64,000 bases of DNA from CBDFKV01 sp965249035 (GTDB lineage: Bacteria > Pseudomonadota > Gammaproteobacteria > Arenicellales > Poriferihabitantaceae), in NCBI GenBank assembly GCA_965249035.1, contig CBDFKV010000007.1, positions 1,116,001-1,180,000 of the forward strand, in the 5' to 3' direction. Position numbers and translations under genes: made by a program. The notes under the pieces were generated by a model that did not search any database, was not told the origin of the DNA, and saw nothing but the letters and a program-made list of their open reading frames with translations. Every line of letters starts with the position of its first letter. Position 1 is the first letter of the stretch. Shown here in pieces: positions 25,085 through 34,233 of the stretch.

Positions 25085-25555
25085 CTAGTCTTTACGGATT
25101 TCTTTAAGTACATTGATCATTTCCAAGGCAGTCAGCGCCGCCTCCGCACCTTTATTGCCCGCCTTTGTTCCTGCTCGTTCAATCGCTTGTTCAATCGTAT
25201 CGGTGGTTAATACACCAAAGATAACGGGGATATCAAATTCAGTACTGAGCCGCGCTACCCCGCTGGCACATTCACCCGCTACCGAGTCAAAGTGTGGCGT
25301 CGCCCCGCGAATAACCGCACCGAGCGTAATGATCGCATCGTAGCGGCCTGTTTTAATCATGGCTCTGGCGGCGCTGGGAATTTCAAAAGCACCGGGCACC
25401 CAGGTACAATCAATAGAGTCATCAGCAATGCCATGGCGAATCAAAATATCGCGCGCGCCTTTCAGCAATGGATCAGTAATAAAGTCGTTAAAGCGCCCCG
25501 CCACGATCCCAAAGCGATAGTCGCCGGCCATTAAATTTCCGCTGATTTGTTTCAT
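25085..25555 (-). CDS. ribH: 6,7-dimethyl-8-ribityllumazine synthase
   Basis: RibH condenses the ribityl pyrimidine with dihydroxybutanone phosphate to form lumazine, the penultimate step of riboflavin synthesis. The 156-residue protein has the active-site segments RFNDFITDPLLKGA, WVPGAFEIPSAA and ITLGAVIRGATPHFD, and PVIFGVLTTDTIEQAIERAG near the end. Its ATG overlaps the ribBX stop by four bases, indicating coupling. Confidence 0.97.
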   Translation of the reverse strand: MKQISGNLMAGDYRFGIVAGRFNDFITDPLLKGARDILIRHGIADDSIDCTWVPGAFEIPSAARAMIKTGRYDAIITLGAVIRGATPHFDSVAGECASGVARLSTEFDIPVIFGVLTTDTIEQAIERAGTKAGNKGAEAALTALEMINVLKEIRKD

Positions 25556-26715
25556 TGTTCATCGATCCACTGGGTTAATGCTGCGCTCGTTGGCAAGTAT
25601 TGTCTTACCGTCAAGCCAAAGCCCGACAAGCCAAAGGCGCGCTTTTCTGAGCCCAGCGCGACCATATCGGAAATACCCTGATCAGCCAATATCTGGCCGC
25701 CGGTTCCGAGCATGCGTAATACTTGCTCTTCGGGCTCATCGCCTGCACGTTTTGCCTGCTTACGCTGGTTCATCTGAGCGCGGCGCTGCAAGCGCGTTAC
25801 AAGCTCGTCTTCGCGTTCGTGATAAGCGAGCAATACTAACACGCCCTTACCTACTTCGACGATAGCCTTGGTTGCCGCGTCGATCGACCAACTCGGCTGG
25901 CTATTGGGTTCACTCACTACATCATACAAACCCCGATGAACGTGCACTCGAACGACAGGTAATTGCGACGAATTGAAATCCCCGTAAGCCAGTGCCAAGT
26001 GCGTGTCACCTTCGACCGAATCACGATAAACCGTCGCTTTAAAATCGCCATGACGGGTTCCAAAAACAGAATCACCGATCCGCAGAACGGTCGGGTCGTT
26101 TGTCATGCGGTAGTGGATCAAGTCAGCTATCGTACCGATCTTAAGGCCGTGCTCAGCTGCAAACGACACCAAGTCAGGCAACCGCGCCATGGTGCCATCT
26201 GGCTTTAGGATTTCACAAATTACGCTGGATGGCTCGTAACCTGCTAAGCGTGCCATATCAACCCCTGCTTCGGTATGCCCCGCGCGCGTCATTACCCCGC
26301 CGGGCCGCGCTTTGATCGGGAAAATATGCCCTGGCGTGACGATATCATCGGGAGTGGCATTACGTTTGACCGCTGCACGAATGGTGATCGCGCGGTCTTG
26401 AGCCGAAATACCCGTAGTAACGCCATCCGCCGCTTCAATAGAAACGGTAAAGTTGGTCGAAAACTGTGCCTTGTTGGAACTGACCATTAATGGCAAATCT
26501 AATTGCTGACAGCGCTCTTCGGTCAAGGTCAAACACACCAAGCCACGGCCATGCGTCGCCATAAAGTTGATGTGATCGTCAGTGATGCATTCAGAGGCAA
26601 CACACAAATCACCTTCGTTTTCACGATTTTCATCGTCAACCAAGATCACCATTTTGCCTTGTCGATAATCGGCTAACACGTCTTCGATTGGATCAATTTT
26701 TAGTTTGGCTGTCAT
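25552..26715 (-). CDS. ribB: 3,4-dihydroxy-2-butanone 4-phosphate synthase with degenerate GTP cyclohydrolase II domain (RibBX type)
   Basis: The N-terminal 200 residues are a complete RibB: MVILVDDENRENEGDLCVASE with the acidic metal ligands, then THGRGLVCLTL and HTEAGVDMARLAG. It makes the four-carbon precursor of riboflavin from ribulose 5-phosphate. The C-terminal 180 residues have the outline of GTP cyclohydrolase II (RibA) but lack the zinc-binding cysteine cluster and the RCDCG-type motif: where these should be, the sequence reads RVHVHRGLYDVVSEPN. GCH II activity is therefore not expected. This matches the RibBX variant known in Proteobacteria, so a separate ribA must lie elsewhere. 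It sits between ribE and ribH. Confidence 0.93.
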   Translation of the reverse strand: MTAKLKIDPIEDVLADYRQGKMVILVDDENRENEGDLCVASECITDDHINFMATHGRGLVCLTLTEERCQQLDLPLMVSSNKAQFSTNFTVSIEAADGVTTGISAQDRAITIRAAVKRNATPDDIVTPGHIFPIKARPGGVMTRAGHTEAGVDMARLAGYEPSSVICEILKPDGTMARLPDLVSFAAEHGLKIGTIADLIHYRMTNDPTVLRIGDSVFGTRHGDFKATVYRDSVEGDTHLALAYGDFNSSQLPVVRVHVHRGLYDVVSEPNSQPSWSIDAATKAIVEVGKGVLVLLAYHEREDELVTRLQRRAQMNQRKQAKRAGDEPEEQVLRMLGTGGQILADQGISDMVALGSEKRAFGLSGFGLTVRQYLPTSAALTQWIDEQ

Positions 26716-26787
26716 GAGGTATTGTTAACTAATGTATTTAGGCGGTTTTAAGCATTGATGATGTCTAGCGTTGGCCATAGCATGGGC

Positions 26788-27405
26788 CTAGGCACTCTGA
26801 TCATATTCATTCATGCGCGACAAATACCGCGCGATTAAATCAATTTCGATATGAATTTTGCTCTCAGCCACCAAGTTTCCCAGCGAAGTCACCTCCAGCG
26901 TATGTGGCACAATCATCACTTCAAAGATCGTGCCATCCTCGGTGTCTTCAAGCACCGAGTTGGTGGTTAAGCTCACGCCGTCGATACCGACCGAACCTTT
27001 GTTAGCAATATATCGGCCCAGTGGCTTTGGCACAAAAAAGGTCATTCGGGTGCCATCACCTTCAACTTGGCGCGAAACCAAGCGCCCAACTCCGTCAACA
27101 TGCCCAGAAACCAAGTGCCCACCTAAGGGGGCAGATAAACTGAGCGCAGCTTCCAAATTGATTTCACCACCCACCTGCCACGCACCGATAGTGGTTTTAT
27201 CCAGCGTTTCCAAAGACACGTCAAAACGGGCTGTTTGGTTATTTAGACGAACTACCGTCAGGCAGACGCCATTACAAGCGATGCTATCGCCGGTCTCAAT
27301 AGTGGTCGAATCGAGCGTGCCTAGATCAATATCCAAACGACAACCATCGCCATCCACGTCGATCGCTTTGATGACACCTTGAGACTGAATAATTCCGGTA
27401 AACAT
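26788..27405 (-). CDS. ribE: riboflavin synthase alpha subunit
   Basis: Riboflavin synthase dismutates two lumazines to riboflavin. The 205-residue protein consists of two tandem lumazine-binding barrels. The first starts MFTGIIQSQGVIKAI and includes GDSIACNGVCLTV; the second includes GHLVSGHVDGVG and GSVGIDGVSLTTNS. The C-terminal trimerisation helix (KIHIEIDLIARYLSRM) is present. It is between ribD (12 bp upstream) and ribBX. Some annotations call this gene ribC. Confidence 0.97.
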   Translation of the reverse strand: MFTGIIQSQGVIKAIDVDGDGCRLDIDLGTLDSTTIETGDSIACNGVCLTVVRLNNQTARFDVSLETLDKTTIGAWQVGGEINLEAALSLSAPLGGHLVSGHVDGVGRLVSRQVEGDGTRMTFFVPKPLGRYIANKGSVGIDGVSLTTNSVLEDTEDGTIFEVMIVPHTLEVTSLGNLVAESKIHIEIDLIARYLSRMNEYDQSA

Positions 27406-27417
27406 AAAAATAAGTGG

Positions 27418-28518
27418 TTAGCGCTTGGTGGGGACTAAAGTCAGACGCAAATCTCGGCCAAGCTTCTCAATAGTTTGGTATTTAAACCGAACCAAGTCGT
27501 CCATCGACTGAATGTCTGGCAAGTTGAATAATCCGCGCGCCGCATCTCCCAATAGGTCGGGTGATTGGTAGACCACGAGTTGATCCACCAAATCCTGCGC
27601 CACAAAGGCCGCACTTAATTCAGCACCCGCTTCAACCATCACTTCGTTTATCTCGCGATCAGCTAATAATTTCAAGGCTCTATCCAGCATCAACCGCCCA
27701 CCATCAGCGGTTGGGACCACAATCACTTCGGCCGGGATCAATGGATGTTTATCCTGATCTTTTTCAGCCGTCAAGACCAACACTTCTCCAGGCTCTCGGT
27801 AAAAAGGCGCATCTGCTGGCACGGATAACTGGCGATCCAGCAATACTCGCAAGGGCTGTCGGCTGAGCGGCTTGCCGTTTTTGCGGCGTGCCGTCATGCG
27901 AGCACGATCGGCAATCACTGACTTGTGGCTGCTTAATACTGCCGCTGTGGTGGCGCGCATTCGGTGGACATCAGCGCGAGCTGCTGGCCCAGTAATCCAT
28001 TGGCTCTCACCATTGGATAGCGCCGTTTTCCCATCCAGGCTGGCAGCCAATTTCAGCGTCACATATGGCATCCCCAGCTGCATGCGCTTGATAAAACCAG
28101 AGTTCAGTTGTTTAGCACGCTTTTTAGCCACGCCAATACTGACATCGATTCCGGCTGTTTTCAACGCCTTAACGCCACCACCAGCAACCAAAGGATTAGG
28201 ATCAGGCATCGCTATTACTACACGTTTGATTCCCGATTTAATGACCGCTTCGGTACAAGGTGGGGTTTTGCCGCTGTGGCAGCATGGCTCTAAAGTCACA
28301 TATAAGGTTGCACCCTTAGCCCTTGAACCCGCTTGAGCTAAAGCATTGACTTCAGCATGCGCTTGACCTGCTTTTTGATGCCAACCCGAGCCGACCAAAT
28401 GTTTGCGCTTAACAATAACGCAGCCCACCCGAGGATTCGGATGGGTATCACCGCCGCCGCGTGTCGCCAATCGAAGCGCCATCGACATCCAGTGCTTATC
28501 AGTCTTCTTGCGGCTCAT
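27418..28518 (-). CDS. ribD: bifunctional riboflavin deaminase-reductase
   Basis: RibD deaminates and then reduces the pyrimidine intermediate of riboflavin synthesis. The 366-residue protein has an N-terminal zinc deaminase domain with HAEVNAL and PCCHSGKTPPC (about residues 53-90) and a C-terminal DHFR-like reductase domain beginning near YVTLKLAASLDGKTAL. The start overlaps the end of nrdR by 20 bases. Order nrdR-ribD-ribE-ribBX-ribH-nusB suggests one long operon; I see no FMN-riboswitch-like sequence upstream. Confidence 0.96.
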   Translation of the reverse strand: MSRKKTDKHWMSMALRLATRGGGDTHPNPRVGCVIVKRKHLVGSGWHQKAGQAHAEVNALAQAGSRAKGATLYVTLEPCCHSGKTPPCTEAVIKSGIKRVVIAMPDPNPLVAGGGVKALKTAGIDVSIGVAKKRAKQLNSGFIKRMQLGMPYVTLKLAASLDGKTALSNGESQWITGPAARADVHRMRATTAAVLSSHKSVIADRARMTARRKNGKPLSRQPLRVLLDRQLSVPADAPFYREPGEVLVLTAEKDQDKHPLIPAEVIVVPTADGGRLMLDRALKLLADREINEVMVEAGAELSAAFVAQDLVDQLVVYQSPDLLGDAARGLFNLPDIQSMDDLVRFKYQTIEKLGRDLRLTLVPTKR

Positions 28519-29014
28519 TGCTCTGTGGTTGCGTTTTGTGTGGTTTGGCGGTGTCTTCAGGCAATACTTCTTTTAACCGTTGCACCACTTCGTTGAATTC
28601 ATCCAAGTCCTGAAACTGGCGATAGACTGATGCAAAGCGCACATAAGCGACTTCATCCAATCCTCGCAACGCCGTCATCACTGACTCACCCACTTCGCTA
28701 GCGCTGATTTCATTTTTACCGCTAAACGCGAAACGTCGCAGCAAGCGCTGAATAGCGGTCTCAACTAAGTTTGAATCAATCGGGCGTTTTTGTAATGCCC
28801 GTTCAAAACCCACTCGCAATTTATGCTCATCGAATTTTTCACGCTTGCCATCGGATTTCACCACTTGCGGCAAATTCAGCTCAACCCGCTCATGCGTGGT
28901 ATAGCGCTCATCACAGCTCTGGCATTCGCGCCGGCGGCGCACGGATTCCCCACCATCACTTTCACGCGAATCGATTACGCGGGTATCGTCAACTTGGCAA
29001 TAGGGGCAACGCAC
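28499..29014 (-). CDS. nrdR: transcriptional repressor NrdR
   Basis: NrdR represses ribonucleotide reductase genes in response to ATP/dATP. The 171-residue protein has an N-terminal zinc ribbon with CPYC (3-6) and CQSC (about 31-34), the RESDGGESVRRRREC linker, and an ATP-cone (VVKSDGKREKFDEHKLRVGFERAL). A C-terminal extension of about 20 residues is rich in Gln, Pro and Asn (KPHKTQPQSNEPQED). It overlaps ribD and is first in the riboflavin cluster. No nrd genes are in the window, so its targets lie elsewhere. Confidence 0.97.
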   Translation of the reverse strand: MRCPYCQVDDTRVIDSRESDGGESVRRRRECQSCDERYTTHERVELNLPQVVKSDGKREKFDEHKLRVGFERALQKRPIDSNLVETAIQRLLRRFAFSGKNEISASEVGESVMTALRGLDEVAYVRFASVYRQFQDLDEFNEVVQRLKEVLPEDTAKPHKTQPQSNEPQED

Positions 29015-29078
29015 GTGACTAAACCACAGGGTGCGCTAGAATCGACAGGATTAGCATCTTGAAGCCCGATTCTCGTGG

Positions 29079-30092
29079 TTAAACCACCGCTTGGGTGTCG
29101 TCAGTCTCTGGGCGTTCGGCGGGCGTCATGTGGTCACGCTGGATGCCGAGCACTAAAACACTCGGGCTGGCGACGTATACCGATGAATAAGTACCGACCA
29201 CCACTCCAACCACCAAGGCAATTGCGAAACCGCGAATGACTTCCCCTCCAAAAAACAGTAAGGCTAATAACACCAACAAGGTGGTAAATGAGGTCAACAA
29301 GGTACGCGGTAAAGTCTGATTGATAGAGCGATTGATAATATGCTCGCTATCACCTTTGCGAATTTTTAGGAAATTCTCGCGAACTCGGTCAAACACCACA
29401 ATCGTATCGTTCAATGAATAGCCTATAACCGCTAACACCGCCGCCAAGACGGACAAAGAAAATTCAAACTGGAAGATCGCAAAAAAGCCAACCGTGATGA
29501 TGACGTCATGCACCAAAGCGACCACCGAACCCACCGAAAACTGCCAACGAAAACGGATGGTGACATAAATCAAAATCCCGGCTAGCGCGTACAACATCGC
29601 TAAACCACCCTGATTCGCCAACTCATCACCCACTTGCGGGCCAACGAACTCAACCCGGCGCATTTGTAAAGCGCAGTTTTGGGTGGCGCCCTCGCGCAAG
29701 CATTGTTGCAGCTCAGCTTCACCTTCATTCAAGCCCGCTAAGGTTTCACCGTGGGCATCACGAAGGGCTTTCATGATCTCACCACTAACTGAGGCGCGGC
29801 TGGTATCGACCGTTGCTGGTAAGCGCACCATCACGTCTTTAGCGGTACCAAAATGCTGCACAATTGCTTGATCAAAACCAGCCTCTGTCAAGGTTGTCCG
29901 AACCGAATCAACTTCAACGGCTTGGTCATAGCCTACTTCGACCAACGTGCCGCCGGTAAAGTCAATCCCAAAATTCAAGCCTCGGGTAGCCAATGCGGCG
30001 ATACTGATGATGATCAATGCGATCGAGACCACCAGCGCTAGTTTGCGCTTACCGAGAAAGTCGATCTGCGTTTCTTTGTTAAAAATCTGCAT
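29079..30092 (-). CDS. secF: protein translocase subunit SecF
   Basis: SecF, with SecD, uses the proton gradient to pull proteins through SecYEG. The 337-residue protein has TM1 near the N-terminus, the periplasmic P-domain start GLNFGIDFTGGTLVEVGYD, five further membrane segments from about residue 175, and the conserved GYSLNDTIVVFDRVRENF. It follows secD by 16 bases on the same strand. Confidence 0.97.
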   Translation of the reverse strand: MQIFNKETQIDFLGKRKLALVVSIALIIISIAALATRGLNFGIDFTGGTLVEVGYDQAVEVDSVRTTLTEAGFDQAIVQHFGTAKDVMVRLPATVDTSRASVSGEIMKALRDAHGETLAGLNEGEAELQQCLREGATQNCALQMRRVEFVGPQVGDELANQGGLAMLYALAGILIYVTIRFRWQFSVGSVVALVHDVIITVGFFAIFQFEFSLSVLAAVLAVIGYSLNDTIVVFDRVRENFLKIRKGDSEHIINRSINQTLPRTLLTSFTTLLVLLALLFFGGEVIRGFAIALVVGVVVGTYSSVYVASPSVLVLGIQRDHMTPAERPETDDTQAVV

Positions 30093-30108
30093 AGCTGTTC
30101 CTCAGTGG

Positions 30109-31998
30109 CTAAATAGCCAGGCTTTTCAAACGACCACGATTGCCGTAGATCAGGTTAACCAGCGCCCGGCTGACCACAATTGCGGTAAACATTGAAGTAA
30201 TGATGCCGATACTTAGCGTAATAGCAAAGCCTTTGATCGGGCCAGTGCCAAAGCTAAACAACACGACTGCTGCAATCAAGGTGGTGATGTTAGCATCGAC
30301 AATCGTAGAAAAAGCGTTGGAATAGCCCGAATCAATCGCTTTATGCGCCGAGCTGCCGTTGCGCAACTCTTCTCGAATCCGTTCGAATATCAATACATTA
30401 GCATCAACTGCCATCCCCACCGTCAGCACGATCCCAGCCACACCTGGCAGCGTCAACGTCGCCTGAAAGAAAGACAGCACCGCAACCATCAAAATAACAT
30501 TTAGCGCCAGCGCCACATCGGCGACCAGGCCAAATACGCGGTAGTAAAGTGCCATAAAAATTAGCACCAAAACCATGCCAACCACTACAGACATAAAGCC
30601 TTTATTGATGTTGTCCGCCCCAAGGCTCGGGCCAACTGTGCGCTCTTCAATGATTTCGACCGGCGCCGCCAACGCACCCGCTCGCAACAACAAGGCTAGA
30701 TCGCGCGCTTCGATAATGCTGTCTATGCCGCTAATTTGGTAGCGCTTACCCAATTGGTCACGAATAACCGGCGCGGTGATTACTTCTTCAATTTTGCGCG
30801 TAATCCGTTGTGGGCTGCCCTGCTCGTCAACAATTACCTGACCATTTTCGTCTTTACGGGTTTCGGTGGTGGTTTCCAAATACACCACCGCCATGCGATT
30901 ACCCACATTCTCACCGGTCACCCGCTGATTGGTTCGCGCGCCTTTGGCATCCAGCGTGATATTCACGATTGGGCCGCCATTTTGGGTATCAATACTGGCT
31001 TGCGCGTCGATAATATTATCCCCGGAATACAGCACCTCGTTTTTCAACAAGATACGCCGTCCATCCCGATAGCTATACAGCACGGAACCCGATGGCGCGA
31101 CGTTACTGTCTACCGCGCTACCGTTACGCTGCTCATCGACCAAGCGCATCTCTAGCGTCGCTGCCCGGCCTAAAATCCGCTTAGCACGCGCTGTGTCCTG
31201 CACGCCTGGCAATTGCACTACGATGCGGTCATTGCCTTGACGTTGAACGATGGGCTCTGCCACACCCAACTGATCGATACGGTTTCTAAGCGCGATAATA
31301 TTTTGCTCTAGCGCTAATTCACGCAAGCTTTCGATTTCCTGCGGGTCCAAAACCGCCAAAAAATTGGCCGGATCCGCTTCACTCGGGCGAATATCTACCT
31401 CCGGCATTTCGCTGCGCAAGCGCTTGATCGCACGTTCTCGGTCTTCTGGTTTACGCAAGTTGACTGAAACAGCACCCTCTTCAGCCGGAGAAACGTCACG
31501 GTAATACGCCTTAATCTTACGCAGTGCGGTTTTAATATCGGTTAATACCCGGCCTTTGGCTCGCTTTTCAGCCGCGTCCATATCAACTTCTAATAAAAAA
31601 TGCACGCCACCGCGTAAATCCAAGCCCAAAAACATCGGCGATAAGCCAAGCCTTGTGGCCCAATCCGGCGCTCCTGGCAACAGGGTTAACGCAATTGCAG
31701 TGCCTTGATCCAACTTCTGGCCTAAAATGCCACGAGCGCGTAACTGGGATTCAGTTTCCAAAAATCGAATTTCAATGCCTTTATCGGTCTGGGCGATCGA
31801 CTTAGTTGTGATATTCGCCGCATCCATGGCCTGCTCGATTTCACCCACCACCCGGCTTTCAAGCGTCAGGCCACGTGCACCACGGATTTGAATGCCCGGA
31901 TCATCACCATACAAGTTAGGGAACGCATACAATGCAGCCGCTGCGATAACGACGATAATGAGCAGATATTTCCAAAGAGGCGTTTTATTCATTGCCAA
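30109..31998 (-). CDS. secD: protein translocase subunit SecD
   Basis: SecD is the partner of SecF in the proton-driven late stage of protein export. The 629-residue protein has an N-terminal membrane segment, FLGLDLRGGVHFLLEVD at the start of the large periplasmic domain, RNRIDQLGVAEPIVQRQG, and a six-helix C-terminal region with GMAVDANVLIFERIREEL. Length and motifs are typical. yajC lies upstream on the same strand, 136 bases away. Confidence 0.97.
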   Translation of the reverse strand: MAMNKTPLWKYLLIIVVIAAAALYAFPNLYGDDPGIQIRGARGLTLESRVVGEIEQAMDAANITTKSIAQTDKGIEIRFLETESQLRARGILGQKLDQGTAIALTLLPGAPDWATRLGLSPMFLGLDLRGGVHFLLEVDMDAAEKRAKGRVLTDIKTALRKIKAYYRDVSPAEEGAVSVNLRKPEDRERAIKRLRSEMPEVDIRPSEADPANFLAVLDPQEIESLRELALEQNIIALRNRIDQLGVAEPIVQRQGNDRIVVQLPGVQDTARAKRILGRAATLEMRLVDEQRNGSAVDSNVAPSGSVLYSYRDGRRILLKNEVLYSGDNIIDAQASIDTQNGGPIVNITLDAKGARTNQRVTGENVGNRMAVVYLETTTETRKDENGQVIVDEQGSPQRITRKIEEVITAPVIRDQLGKRYQISGIDSIIEARDLALLLRAGALAAPVEIIEERTVGPSLGADNINKGFMSVVVGMVLVLIFMALYYRVFGLVADVALALNVILMVAVLSFFQATLTLPGVAGIVLTVGMAVDANVLIFERIREELRNGSSAHKAIDSGYSNAFSTIVDANITTLIAAVVLFSFGTGPIKGFAITLSIGIITSMFTAIVVSRALVNLIYGNRGRLKSLAI

Positions 31999-32044
31999 TC
32001 AATTGCCAGTCATTTTCTTAAGAATTGTCGGTCTATAACCGGGG

Positions 32045-32078
32045 CCGAGCCTTATAAAAGGGCAACCCTCCGGCTCGG
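32045..32078 (-). other. nested hairpin between yajC and secD
   Basis: CCGAGCC (32045-32051) pairs with GGCTCGG (32072-32078), enclosing a GGG / CCC mini-stem. There is no T-run on either side. It could stabilise or attenuate the yajC-secD transcript; it is not a classical terminator. Confidence 0.4.
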
Positions 32079-32134
32079 ACTGTGAAGCGTAAAGCAGTCT
32101 TGCCTTACGTCTTTAAGCCATAACTATTTTGGCC

Positions 32135-32458
32135 TTACTGTTTTAGCGTTCCTTTTGGTAACACTTGCGAAACCGCACCACGCTGCATTTTGACGGTCAC
32201 ACCGCTCGCAATTTCCAGATTGATATACGCTTCACCCGCTTTCGTGACTTTGCCCAACACTCCACCGCTGGTAAGCACTTCATCACCTTTTTGTAAGGCT
32301 GCAACCATGGCAGTATGTTCTTTCTGGCGCTTTTGTTGAGGCCGGATCAGCAACAAATAAAACACCACAAAAATCAACACCATCGGCAACAAGCCTGCCA
32401 GCGAACCCAGACCGCCGCCACCTGTTTGTGCCATTGCATCAGAAATCAATAAATTCAT
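32135..32458 (-). CDS. yajC: preprotein translocase subunit YajC
   Basis: YajC is a small membrane protein of the SecDF-YajC complex. From the ATG at 32458 it has 107 residues, with one transmembrane segment (GLLPMVLIFVVFYLLLIRPQ) followed by the conserved RPQQKRQKEHTAMVAALQKGDEV and GGVLGKVTKAGE. This start is chosen because a GGGAGGAG ribosome site precedes it; the frame is open to 32512. The queA-tgt genes that often precede yajC are not adjacent: rpsT is divergent upstream. Confidence 0.95.
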   Translation of the reverse strand: MNLLISDAMAQTGGGGLGSLAGLLPMVLIFVVFYLLLIRPQQKRQKEHTAMVAALQKGDEVLTSGGVLGKVTKAGEAYINLEIASGVTVKMQRGAVSQVLPKGTLKQ

Positions 32459-32668
32459 CGAAAAACTCCTCCCAAGATAACGATTGAACGCCGCACTATT
32501 CAGCGCCGTCACAAAAGGCGGCGATTATGCCACAGCTAAGCGCGATTGCGTACAAAGATACACGTACTCGAATCATGTAAAAGCAGACCTATAGCGTCAA
32601 CACAGGGCGTCACAATATCGAACCACCAAGCAACACCCTAATAATCAGGTAAGAATCATGCAAATAGC

Positions 32669-32697
32669 TTGACTTTTCGTCTAAAAACACGGATATT
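32669..32697 (+). promoter_or_regulatory. rpsT promoter with GC-rich discriminator
   Basis: TTGACT (32669-32674), 17-base spacer, GATATT (32692-32697), then CGCGCGCC at the expected discriminator. A GC-rich discriminator is a hallmark of promoters under stringent (ppGpp) control, in line with a ribosomal protein gene. Confidence 0.65.
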
Positions 32698-32739
32698 CGC
32701 GCGCCTAATTTTGACCCTGAACAGACACGAGGAATCGTC

Positions 32740-33006
32740 TTGGCTAATTCATCACAAGCACGCAAACGCGCCCGTCAGAATGATGTTCGCCGTGCTCATA
32801 ATCGCAGCTACCGCTCGACCGTCCGCACTAGCATCAAAACTTTATTGAACCTGATCAAGGAAGATGACGCCAAAGGTGCACAAATCGCCTACCGCGACGC
32901 TTCAGCTTTAATCGACAAGGGCGCCAACAAAGGCCTGCACCATAAAAATCGCGCAGCTCGCCTGAAAAGTCGCTTGAATAAGCGCCTCCTCGCAATCGCT
33001 GCCTAG
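32740..33006 (+). CDS. rpsT: 30S ribosomal protein S20
   Basis: S20 binds 16S rRNA early in small-subunit assembly. The 88-residue, very basic protein starts MANSSQARKRARQNDVRRAH and ends LKSRLNKRLLAIAA as in the family. The start codon is TTG, preceded by ACGAGGAAT. E. coli rpsT also uses a UUG start, where it is part of autogenous translational control, so the rare codon is probably functional rather than accidental. It is monocistronic, divergent from yajC, with a hairpin 13 bases downstream. Confidence 0.97.
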   Translation: MANSSQARKRARQNDVRRAHNRSYRSTVRTSIKTLLNLIKEDDAKGAQIAYRDASALIDKGANKGLHHKNRAARLKSRLNKRLLAIAA

Positions 33007-33018
33007 TTGTTCTTGCTT

Positions 33019-33041
33019 GCGCTGAGCAGTCTGCTCAGCGC
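33019..33041 (+). terminator. hairpin after rpsT (weak T-tract)
   Basis: GCGCTGAGCAG and CTGCTCAGCGC form a perfect 11-bp inverted repeat around one T. No proper T-run follows, so it may act as an RNA 3' end stabiliser or a weak terminator. Confidence 0.6.
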
Positions 33042-33114
33042 GACAAACGATCTTTCGCAGTTTGCCCTGATTCAAACAGAGCTGGCCACCAAATCACCTG
33101 CCTGAAAACGGCTG

Positions 33115-34233
33115 TTAAAATACCACCATATTGTCCCGGTGGATGAGTTCCTCTTCAGCAATATAGCCCAAAGCCTTTTCAATGCGCTTGCTGGGCAAGC
33201 CTTTGATATTATTGGTTTCTAAAGCGCTATAGTTGACCAAACCACGAGCAACTTCCTTACCACCTTCGTCCAAAACTAACACCACTTCACCTCGGCTAAA
33301 ATTACCGCTCAGGCTTTTTACTCCGATGGGCAATAGACTCCGTCCCTGATTCTGCAAAACAGCCACCGCGCCCGCATCTAACACCACGCTACCCTGGGCA
33401 GTTTGTAGCCCAGCCAGCCACTGTTTACGCGCTGCAATTCGGCCGTGCTTAGGCTTTAAGTAGGTGCCTAGTAATTCACCGTCGTGTAAGCGGGTCAAAA
33501 TATCCGCCTCTCGCCCATACGCAATGATGGTAACCGCGCCTGAACGCGCCGCTTTCTCTGCCGCTGTCAGTTTCGTCACCATCCCGCCCGTACCTAAGGC
33601 GCTACCAACACCGGCCATTTTAAGCAGCGCTGGATCACCTGCAGTTCCAGTTTGGACTAATTCAGCATCAGCGTGCTGGCGGGGATCTTTATTGAATAAA
33701 CCGCACTGGTCGGTCAGGATAACCAACGCTTCGGCTTCGACCAAATTAGCCACCAAAGCCCCGAGCGTGTCGTTATCACCCACCTTGATTTCATCCGTTA
33801 CTACCGTGTCATTTTCATTGACAATTGGCACGACATTTAACTCAAGCAAGGTTCGTAGCGTATTGCGGGCATTCAAATAGCGCATCCGGTTCGCGAGGTC
33901 AGCATGGGTTAGTAACACTTGTGCCGTTCGAATTCCGTGGGTCTGGAATTTGGATTCGTAATTGTGGACCAAGCCCATTTGCCCCACCGCAGCAGCGGAT
34001 TGCAAATGGTTGACTGATTTAGGGCGTTCCGCCCAGCCCAGTCGCTGCATGCCCTCGACAATCGAGCCCGAAGAAACCAAGACCACATCAAGCCCCCGCG
34101 CCTTTAAGGCCGCAATCCCATCAACTAATTGATTGATCACTTCATGATTCAAGCCTGATCGCACATCAGTGAGTATTGCGCTACCCACTTTAACGACCAG
34201 CACGCGCGCGTTTATGAGTTCTGAGCGCACCAT
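33115..34233 (-). CDS. proB: glutamate 5-kinase
   Basis: ProB phosphorylates glutamate, the first step of proline synthesis. The 372-residue protein has the amino acid kinase domain (VVKVGSAILTD, VSSGSIVEGMQRLG, PIVNENDTVV, GDNDTLGALVANLVEA, GTGGMVTKLTAAEKA) and a C-terminal PUA domain (about residues 285-360). It begins directly after the obgE stop, in the conserved rplU-rpmA-obgE-proB order. proA is not in the window. Confidence 0.96.
   Translation of the reverse strand: MVRSELINARVLVVKVGSAILTDVRSGLNHEVINQLVDGIAALKARGLDVVLVSSGSIVEGMQRLGWAERPKSVNHLQSAAAVGQMGLVHNYESKFQTHGIRTAQVLLTHADLANRMRYLNARNTLRTLLELNVVPIVNENDTVVTDEIKVGDNDTLGALVANLVEAEALVILTDQCGLFNKDPRQHADAELVQTGTAGDPALLKMAGVGSALGTGGMVTKLTAAEKAARSGAVTIIAYGREADILTRLHDGELLGTYLKPKHGRIAARKQWLAGLQTAQGSVVLDAGAVAVLQNQGRSLLPIGVKSLSGNFSRGEVVLVLDEGGKEVARGLVNYSALETNNIKGLPSKRIEKALGYIAEEELIHRDNMVVF

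Noticed and set aside
26716..26787. Possible FMN riboswitch in the riboflavin cluster
   Set aside because: The gaps before ribBX and before nrdR are too short (72 and 64 bases), and no conserved RFN-type boxes are visible.
33464..33880. Plus-strand frame of 138 codons inside proB
   Set aside because: Antisense shadow of a well-supported gene; serine/alanine-rich low-complexity translation typical of reverse frames.
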